Below, piece by piece: positions 47,602-58,000 of a DNA stretch of 64,000 nucleotides (position 1 is its first letter; each line of letters starts with the position of its first letter). A program made the position numbers and the translations under genes. Location of the stretch: positions 7,254,001-7,318,000 of the forward strand of contig NC_134767.1 in NCBI RefSeq assembly GCF_050436995.1, given 5' to 3'. The DNA comes from Anticarsia gemmatalis (taxonomy: Eukaryota > Arthropoda > Insecta > Lepidoptera > Erebidae). The notes under the pieces were generated by a model, which had not been told where the DNA came from, did not search any database, and was given only the letters and a program-made list of their open reading frames with translations.

Positions 47602-48256
47602 TAAAAACAATAACAGCTGTCACTGACGTCTGATAGGCAGCATGTTTATGTGATGTTACGATCTTGTTTACAGACAACAGTCATAAGAGCACTGCATCTA
47701 TCTTAATGTAAGCTTGCCTTTTAAAATCATAGACTTAGTGAATTTAAACTTCTATCTATATCTGTCATCACAAATAGTTTTTATTTAGCAAGCAATTTAT
47801 TCCAAAACCCTTATCGACTTTGAACCTAAGTTATATCGCAATTTTATAAAATCGATTGCCAGTAAGCAACACAACAGCCTTTGTAAACAAAGCAAAACAA
47901 TAGACGTTTAGTTATTCGCAAATGTAACGCGACGATGGCTTTAAAGCTATAATAGAGTTAATATTAGACAAAACATATTTTCATAGTATCTTTGTAAACT
48001 ACAGAAGTAGTCATCGATACTAAAAGAATAATTTAGATAGTATGGAAATCGAAAAATACTGTAGATTTTTTCACGACATATGCAACAAAACGCAATACGG
48101 CTATTGTCAAAACAAATCTATGAAAGTCCGGTCGGTGATTCACCGTGATACCGTAATTAATATAAAATCCACTTGAAAATATTTCCTTTAGTGTTTTATA
48201 TGTTATTGCGGCGATTGTTCGTGCCCATTGCGTTGACTCTCTGCCGTCAGACAACC
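47602..48256. promoter_or_regulatory. Divergent promoter region and likely first non-coding exon of the DUF4804-like gene
   Basis: PolE2 leaves to the left and the macrodomain-like gene to the right. CATCGATA at 48012-48019 is one base from the DRE motif TATCGATA used by insect replication and housekeeping promoters. ACAACCGTAAGTATT gives a good splice donor at 48257, and the coding exon of the right-hand gene has an acceptor at 49039-49040, so a 5' UTR exon ending at 48256 is likely. Its start is not determined. Confidence 0.4.
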
Positions 48257-48823
48257 GTAAGTATTTACCAGCAATCGTATGTTACGTGATGAAGTTATTG
48301 TTTTTTATTTATATTCATAAAAATTACGCGGAGTTTCCATATAGTACCGTTAATATTTTTTGCGTAACATAGTTATTCAATGAGTTCCTACATTTCCGTT
48401 CGCAAACACAGATAATTAAGTTTATAAAAGTGAATTATCTTGTTGGATTGTCATTGGTTGCCTTTGAAGAAAGTTCTAATATTTTTTGTGTACAATTAGG
48501 ACAAGTTGTGACAGGTCTTAATAAATTATGGTGCAACATTGATTGATTACAGTGAATGTATGTTCAGGAATCATGTTTAGAAGGCTTAAAATATATTTTC
48601 CAGTAGTACTGAATCCACTGACTAAAACAATTGGTTAAAAACCAAGTGTATCTTCTACCTTTAATTATTTGCTTTCATGATACCATTATTTTTAACTAGG
48701 TACTATGTAAGATGAATATTTCAGTTGGTTACAAAATATACTTAAACAGCATTTGACCTATATAATAGTAAACTGAACATCTAAAACATAGCAGCTCAGA
48801 TCAATATTTAACAGTACAGTAAC

Positions 48824-49015
48824 TTAGGTATATATTCTAATTTGATAGCCAGACAGCAATTCCATCATAATTCCTGAAGCAATTGTGAGAATGACTGAGA
48901 GTACCATTGTGGTGAAAGGATTAGTCAGCCTAGATTCTGCGTTACCGAACCTAGCTGCTTCCAGGGTGTGTAGCAGGAAGGCTTCTATCATGCAATAACA
49001 TGAATGAAAGTACAT
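48824..49015 (-). CDS. Candidate small membrane protein ORF (unassigned)
   Basis: A 63-codon minus-strand frame lies inside the presumed first intron of the DUF4804-like gene. Its second half holds one strongly hydrophobic stretch, FTTMVLSVILTIASGIMMEL, able to span a membrane. It is followed by a short polar tail and preceded by LEAARFGNAESRLTNP. The frame is GC-richer than the flanking intron. Internal methionines at residues 1 and 9 could both serve as starts. I do not recognise a family and saw no partner exon or poly(A) signal, so it may be chance. Confidence 0.25.
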   Translation of the reverse strand: MYFHSCYCMIEAFLLHTLEAARFGNAESRLTNPFTTMVLSVILTIASGIMMELLSGYQIRIYT

Positions 49016-49040
49016 GTTTAATTTTGTTTATCATTTGCAG

Positions 49041-52000
49041 GTAAAATCACACAACATGGATCTACCAAAACAATTCCAAAGCTTTGCATGGTAAGTAGAA
49101 TACTTTAATCTTAATTAATTTAAAATAAATATTCTTATTATTGCTTAACTAAGAAAAAACAAGAAAATTTGGCAAACTAAATGAAAAAAGATTCATTAAC
49201 GACCGGTCAGGTAAGGTAGTTTATCTATTCAATAGTTTTTTTTATATGGGTTAACACTATTGAACAGATAAACTACCGCTAAATGTACCCTTAGAAACAG
49301 GGGGTAAGAGAAGTTAAGTCAAATCTTTTATCTACTCAAACATCCAATGGATACTTTACTATCCAAAATTAAATTACAATACTATCCATGGACTTTTGAC
49401 AGGATATAAACTGCTTAGTTTAGTTTGTGAGGATGGATGGATTTGTTTGTTCTTTAGACATACAAAAATTACAGAATGTTTTTTCATGATATTTGTTACA
49501 CATATAGTTTATACATGTAGGATACTTTTTTGGCCGAAGCTGCAGGCTAAAAGTAGCTATTAATATACTATCATATAAGGTGCCATCTTAAGTACCTTTC
49601 CAACCTACACATTACCTACTTGAACACCTAAATCAAATACTGACATAAGGTCAGTCAACTCTGAACATTGCACAACATTCCAGTGAATGAGATTGTGAGT
49701 CAACACACATAGTACCCAAATAACATTGTGTAAGCTTGCAAAAAATTATACATGACTAATGCTAGCAAGATTATTGAATAACTTTCATTGGATAAGTGAT
49801 GACTTCTTTGTTGTGCAATTTGATTTCAATAAATTAATGTGGGTGGTCAATAGTTTATTCCAATCTTGTTATGTAAAAAATATCCGTAATTATAAATTTG
49901 TATATGGGAAGGTATGTAGTACAATTTTTTTCTATACATGTCAGTTTTTACAATGCTCTAAAGCCAGGGTTCATTGGGTGGTTTGAAATCTATTTAAATA
50001 AAGTTAGTACAGTCTTTTCGTCTGTCGATGTTTTAATTAGGATTATTACTAGACCATACCCCGCAGTAAAGAAGACTTTTAATTAATAATATTCTTGTCT
50101 ATATAAGATAACAATAGGTTAAAATTGCAACCTCTGAATCATAGTTACATTAATGTAGTACAGTCAAAATTCAGACCATCTTACAAGACTGCCCACTTTT
50201 ATAATAGGTACTTTTCTCATCATTTTTGCTGTACCAAGTAAAGTAGTAATTTGAATCCCACTGTTAATATGTCAACTTATAAAGAACAATTCTAAGTATA
50301 AATATGTAGGTAAATATCCCATATAAAAGGAAAATATTATTTATAATGATTGACGTGACTCTCTTCCCACGTCATAGTATACTTGAATGAATCCATTCAT
50401 TAACACATAATTGTTTGTTTACAACTGTGCTACTGTTATGAATGTTGGTATTCCCCAATGGTGAAAGTTGTTCATTGTTAATTCCTTCTTCACTGAGATG
50501 ACCTTAAACTTATTTTAAGTTTGACTACATGGTTGTCTACACAAAATAATTATAGTATGTTAAAAAGTTCTGAAACAATATCTGTATTTTTGCAACACAT
50601 AATATAAGTAAGTATTTCATCCGATAAAAAACTTCCGCGTCGTACCATATAACGTATGGGAGCCATAGGTTTCCAAACATAACTACCTATTATCAAAAAA
50701 TGCGTTAATTTTGAGAATAAAGCTGGAAATTTTGATGCTGTTTTTATCTAGGTTCTTTACCTCAACACATAATCCGTTCTTTCCTTTCCAAGGTATAGCG
50801 GGCATCCAAAGGGATTTTCTTACCTAAAAATACTGCTTTACCCTTGGAGCCGAATGGTACAGCCATTCATTTGCTATAATAATATTTTTATCCGAGATGA
50901 CAACTAAATACGTGATATATTCGCATCACATCGTCATAAACACTAAACTCGAATATTTTCCTTGTCCAGGTGCAAGCCTGACTGGTGTTTCCCAAGCATG
51001 AGCAAGGAGACGAACGAGCTCCTGAACCAGTGCGCCGACATCCAGCCGGCTGATGTGTCAGATGATGTAGACGAGGTCATCGCCAGGAGTAAGGCGTTCC
51101 CGATACCTTTCCCTATTGAGACTGTCAGGTAAGTAGTACCAAAACACCAGAATTACATATAACATCTTTCAAGTTCATTTGAAGCCTGTAAGACTAGAAA
51201 TATTAAATAAAGACTGGCAACCAAAAAATAATTGTCTGAATGTGGTTTATTTTGTAGAAACAAGCCAAAGTAGCATACTATAAGTATGCATTGCTACTTT
51301 CTCAATGATCCATCCATTTAGTGAAGGAATAGGCAATCCACAGAGTCAATCACAGAGAAAATCTTGTAGCTCTTAGTACCATTTTGAGACCAATTTCACC
51401 TATTCCTAGAAAGTCTACTATTACTATTAATTGCTGGACGATACCTAATATAGGTTTTTCATTTCAGATTAGAAAAGCTGAAAGTTCGACGGCCTATAGA
51501 GAAACTGAAGAAAAATATAGTTTCAACGTATCCTCTTATACATGAAAGAGTATTATTGTTAATGACACACTTCTTAATATACAAACGGTAAGTATTCCAT
51601 TTTATATTCGTTTGATTGCAAGAGCCTTAATAATTTCCTCCTAGCCGATATTTGGCTACGGCAGGCTTATTTCATTTTATGTGCTGTCCGAGGCACGGAT
51701 ATGTAAGTACGATCAGCCGTTCAACTTCCTAACCTCGGACAATATTTGAAAAATTCTTAACAGAAAAACTCTTTAGCTCGACCCAAGATTTGAACCAGGA
51801 CCTCTTGCGCGTCTTATACACTGCCGACCGCGCCACAGAAGCAGTAAATATAACTTTACCTACCTATCGAAGTCAGTTTGATTCCGGATCTTCAAAGTAT
51901 CTCCATGACAAAATATATGAAAATTTGTTCAGTGGAAGCGGACACGTAGTTGCACAGTTTAGCCAGTACATCTTCCAGACTCCAGACTTTCGTTTGACTG

Positions 52001-55000
52001 CCTTCGTGGCGCAGTGGTTTAGGTTGCCACGCCGATACCATTGTGTCGGGAGGTCGTAGGTTCGATCGAAATAATTGTTTCGGGTCTGGTTGTACTTTGT
52101 GTCCGTTTTTTATATGTATGTGAAAGTCCCCGCGACACCAGAGCAATTCTTAGTGCGGGAGTTGTAAAAAAAAAGAGGAAAGAGGTATTCTTAACATAGA
52201 TCTTAATGAAATGTGGATTACGCAAGTTTACCGTTAAACCAAATCATGATGAAATTGACCAATAAGTATCTAATATTCGCCTCAAGACACAATTCAGTAG
52301 TCATCCACAATTCGGTAACATTTTATCCTTAACATGACGTCAAAATAATTACTTGTAAAAATCGCAGTTCTCAGAACAAGTTCTTATTTTATTATTTCCT
52401 TAAACAAACCGGTACTTTTTATGTACGATTGTTCAAGTATTGTTTATAGCCAGACCGTATATCATTGTTTTACTGATAAACTAGTTTTTTGTGTTGTTAG
52501 ATTTAATTCTCAGACTGTGTGTTACTAGGTTTACAAGTGTAGAAATACATTCGTTTTGTATTTGTTCTAAAGTTTAATTATTTTTGTATCTTTAGTGCTT
52601 GTTCACGTTGGAACTCGCGGGCGCGGTGGCGGGCGCGGTCGCGGGGACGTGGCGATTTGTGTTCACGTTGGCCGCCAGGCGGGCGTTTGGCTCAAACTGG
52701 CTCAAACTGGTTGCACTTACTTGACGTCGCGAGTGAATCGCGCCCGCCACCGCGAGTTCGACGTGAACACACACGAACATCTTCACTTGTTTGATATTGG
52801 CGCGAGCGCGCCACGCGGGCCGCGCGCGACGCCGCTAGCTCGCCCGCGACTTAGACCGCGCGAACGGTTTGTACGTGAACACTTCGGTACATCGCCATAT
52901 GTTTGATATTTCGCGACCGCGCCCGCCACCGCGCCCGCGAGTCAACGTGAATGAGCACTTAGAGCGGTGATAATCGTATAGGGAAGACTATTCTCATTTA
53001 TATGGAGTAGAATAAAAGAATAAAGTAGGTACTTATATTTAACCCACAAAATGTAAGAAAAAATTCGCAACTAATTGAGAGGCTTCTCCTTGTATTGAAA
53101 GCCATTAACGATTTCGCTAGAAACAACTCCGACTTGGCCACCGAAAGTGTTATAAAAGACAATGTTTCTCACTTTTCTAACATTTTATTGGCAAGATATA
53201 AGTACCTACTTTGTTCTTTCATTCTACTACATAAAAACTAGAATAGTCTCCTATACGCCAATTTCCGCTGCAATCATAGCGTCAAGCGTTTTTCCGAGGT
53301 GCCGGCAACGGAAAGTCATATCCTATGAACTTACAAATGAATGCAGTTTCCTGATTTTGACGTCTTTGATTTGTAAAATGACGGAACGAAAATGTAACTA
53401 GGAATGGTTCTTAAAGCAAATGCCATATAATTTTTTTCCCTGCATCAAAAAAATTTAAATTTGGTTATAATAGATTTAAGCTGAACGACACAGTCCCGCT
53501 CGCGTAAAAACTTTCCTACCGCCATTAGGCTTTTAAGGGATGATTCTTGATTTTAATAAAGGCTATATTAAACCCTCGATCTTCAACAATGTCTATTCAA
53601 ATTTTTATCAAAATAGTTTTAGATTTAACTATTAAATCCTTATAGCCAGACTTTCCCAATTACAATACTAATTAAGAATTGTTTTGTTCCAGTGAATTCG
53701 GTAGTCCGATAGAAAAAGAGTTCTACAAAGACATGGGTGTAGCAGACTTGATCGACAGGATACTGAAGAAGAGAGCCATCTCGTTCGTGGGAGCGAGAGA
53801 CGCTTATATGCTCATGTCGGGAGAAGAAGGGTAAGAGAATATACATATAACGCATCTGTAGGCTAACAAGGTAGTACAGAGATAAGATCTTGGACTGTAT
53901 TGCGTCGTTGGCAATTATCATTTTATAGAAATAATAAGCTATCCTAGTTAGCAAGCGTTCGAAAAACGTTCTAGGAGTGCTAATCTGTTTTTTTTTTTAC
54001 TTTTTTTAATAGCTTATTTGTTCTTTGTGGTTGGTAGTAGTAGGAAATTATGCTCTTGTTTTAAAAAACCCTAAGATTGGGTTAGATTTAGGTAAAGAAT
54101 TGTGCACTAAGTATGAACTGATATTTACAAATCTTCTTTTGTTATAAGCATCATTCAACAACTCAACAATTAGTACTTATAAAATTGCTGAACTATAATA
54201 TATCTGTGATCTTTGCATTAAAATAATTATAGATTATCTACTGCCAACATTAGAAACTATTTTGCTATTTTTATATCTCATTTTGTTGTATATCTTCTTT
54301 CTACTGCATGCTGGTGATGTAACTTATAAATAATATCCACAACACACTCAATATACACTCAAATTTTGAACACAGAACTACATTCTTGTCTAAGTAAATC
54401 GTTATCCTGAAAAAAATAAATACTACCTAAGAATAAAACTTGCTTTGAATTAAAAAATTAAGAGTCAAATCACACAATACTGATACCTTATATTTCCATA
54501 ATATCAAGGTATTATTACACGATTACAATATAGTTTAAAAATACTATAAAATCTCTATCAAAGCTTTTGACAGTACCTCCCATAATTACTTCAAATACTC
54601 GCTCCCAACTTCCCCACAAAATCAGTAACAAATAAAAAAACTGCTTTACTGAATACCTTTTATAACATAAAGGTATGGTTACACTTCACCGAAGGCGCGA
54701 AGCCGGCCGGCTCCGGCCAAACGCGGCCGCTTGACCACGCCTAGGGGAGGGAGGGGGCGACGCTTCCATCGAGACACATCACACTTCATTTGGTATTGAA
54801 CCTTTTTATGGGAATTCTTTGGTGTTACACTTTGTTTAAGTTCGCACTTGCTTGGTGAAGGAAAGACTGCAAGACTATTGAGCGTGTAAGCTCGTATGTT
54901 TTGAACGTATACGCCCCTACACGTATACGTACGCACGTGTACGCTACTCTTTAGCGTATACGTGTATTGTACAAGCGTGCGTACAAGAGCGTATATGTTT

Positions 55001-58000
55001 AAACGACCATATAACAAGGTTATAGAATCAACAAACGGATGAAAGCTGGTTATATGCGCTCGCTGTTTATATGCTTATATGTGAGGAATATGGACTGTGA
55101 ACTTAAGCCTGACCCAAAAACTGTGTGTAGGAAAACCAGCTTGTATGCATGAGAGTTTTCTGATAAATCTTTGGCTTTCTTTGGTGGAAGTGCGATGTAA
55201 TCCCACTATTTTCTTATGAAATTATGTTGAACACATGTACTCAACACACATAGTAATCAAAATCAATGCATCAGTATTACAAATGCATAATTGTCTTTTA
55301 ATAAAAACGAGTAGGGAATTTACGTCCCTGTACATATTTTACGTATAATGCATCATCTGGAGTATTGTACCATGTAAATAGAGAAATAATTATTTCAAAT
55401 ACATTTCAGTGGTTTCCTAAAATACCCTACATATACACACTCACAAAATACACTTTTAAATACAAAAATACACTTTCTTACAATAATTTCGTTTTCTACA
55501 GTGCAGGGGGTTGGGAGACAATAGGCACGATGCAGCAGAAGCCGCCTCTAGTGTTAGAAGACTTATTAAGTTACGATGAACTGAAGTTAGCCGCGTATGT
55601 GTACGTGAGCGGCCATACTGAGTGTATCAATGATGGAGAGAGAAGGAACGCTGGCGTTGTCAGCGAAGAAAAGGCTGAGAAAAGCGCGATTATTATTGGT
55701 AAGTTTACAGAATTTTTTAATAACCATTATCTGTCCCACTGCAGGGCAAGGGTCTCCTTCCAAACGTTGGGGACTTTGCTTGCATTCAATAAATGTATCA
55801 AACAAATTTTAGGCATGCAAGGTTTCCTCACGATGTTTTCCTTCACCGTTAGAGCAAGTCATAATTATTTCTAATACACACATAACTTCGAAAAGTCATA
55901 TTATTGGTGTGTTGCCTCGGGTTCGAACCTGCAACCATTTGCGTGGGAGGTGCCAACTTAAACCACTCGGCTATCACTGCTTTACTAAGTTTACAGACTT
56001 ACCGAAGTTTATTTGTCTTGTTTCATTCTTGTTTTACCAGTAAGTGTGAAGAGGCTTTAAAGAGCCCCTAATAAAAATATCATCTAGTAATGTAGAGAAC
56101 ATAAAGCGTCGTGTAAATATTACAATATAACGAAGATTCGTAATGAAATGAAGTTAATATTAGTTAGTTTTCTTTCTTTCTTCTTTCTTCTTTATTTAAC
56201 GAGTGGTCATTATTTTACACAAACACGCATAAGTAACTTAGAAAAGTTTCCCTCATTATTTTTCCGTCTCACAGGAGCAATAGGCCCTCGTTTCCAGCGG
56301 CCCAGTCGCATGGACTACGAAGACATCCTCATCACAGAAGAACAGAACTGCCCAGACAACGGCTACGGGGAGGAGGTCACTCCTACGACATGTCTTAACG
56401 TGTTGAAAACTACCTATGTGAGGAACAACCAGTCGGCTAAACATATGTGGAGGCAGATGTGGTCTGAGTTCTTCCAGGTATATTTTCCGCTATTATATAG
56501 TAGTCATATTTTTTACAGTCATTTCTAGTTTTTCGGCTAAACTACTAAACAGAATTACATTGAAACTTGCAGGGCAATAGTTTTCCTCTCTTACTCCTCC
56601 CTCCTTTTTCCTTTCTTTGAGGGATAAGGTTTCTTTGTCCAGAAAAAAAAATTATACGAATACGGCTGCGTGTGTCTAGTACCCAATGGGGTTTTCTACA
56701 TCAAATTTTTAATTAATTAAACTTCTGCGACGAATAATGATTTATAGACCTCTTTGCTGTTTAATCTCAGGTCAATAGCATCTAAACTTTGGACCCAACA
56801 ATTAAACTTTGCTTGATTATACTCAGGTCCAAAGTTGAAATCTCGCCTAACGGTTTAACCTGTTTGGTAAACATTTAGAAATGCAGTTATACTTTTAAGA
56901 CCTTCGTACTGCAAAGACAAAAAACACTTGTGATAAAGACATTTTTATCTTCCTTACAAATAGTCGTATTTGACATAATAATGGTACATTATAATAGTAT
57001 ATTATTACATTGTTATACCCCTGTGCCGGTCCTGCGCCTGATCTCTCACTGGTCGTGTCGACTATCTGTCAATGAAGGAAAAGAGAGAGTTCCTGTGTAT
57101 TGTGTACATACTTGGACACTGTAAACAAAGTCCTGCACGATCGACTGGTTTTAATAAAACTGGCTGCCGTCAAATATCGGCTAAAAAAACATTACATCTT
57201 TTAACAGCTAAAATTTAACCCCCTTATTCATAAACACACTATAAACCAATTTTAGTTAAACAACTACTATAATGTGTTTTCTCTTTTTCATTTCGCTAAG
57301 GAGTGAAAGAAACAAAACAATTTATAAGTCTTTCATAACTTCATATATTTTTATGAATAAGAGGGTTAGCCTATAATATATTTTTACAGGTACCAAGCTA
57401 CACCTACCAAGAGCTATCAACATACGTAAACTCGACCGACAAAAGCGATCAGAAACAATACACAGATCGTTTCATTAAACTGAACATACGCAACCAAGAG
57501 TTTATCTTTGACAATGAAGTTTACTACAAACGTATAGGAATTCTCGCTGAAACTACGTTGTTGGAAGCCGACGCGAGGGCTAAGGAGGAAGGGAAGCCGG
57601 CTTATGTCAATATTATTGGATGTGGTAAGTGATAAGACATAAAATTATAATTATAGGCAGTTTCGTGTTTATTTATATTTAACATCGTATGCTCCTCAAA
57701 AGGTACTTGGAAACATTCTAGGAATAAATATGAAATAAAAAAAAATCTAATATAAAAAAAAAACAAAAAATATTTACTACATAGCTGACCCGGCGAACTT
57801 CGTACCATCTTTCAGTTCTGTTATTTTGCTTTTTTTATTTTCTCTTCGTTAGAACAAGGATGGTACTTTGAATAATGTAATAACACATTTGGCGATTATT
57901 TTTTATAAGACTGAACATTTACCGTTTCACTCGACTGCTCTGCACGTCTTCGTGGGCTTAAATGCCACCTAAGACAAATATTTGTAATTTGTGAGATGAG

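Noticed and set aside
52595..52906. 103-codon plus-strand frame and the opposing frame
   Set aside because: Both are explained by the lack of AT-rich stop codons in the GC-rich MITE.
54679..55017. 112-codon minus-strand frame
   Set aside because: It runs through a GC patch and the CGTATACG cluster, with no protein-like features.
55502..55506. Alternative splice acceptor five bases downstream (TGCAG)
   Set aside because: Using it would shift the frame; the first AG at 55500-55501 keeps the GAGGWETIG reading.
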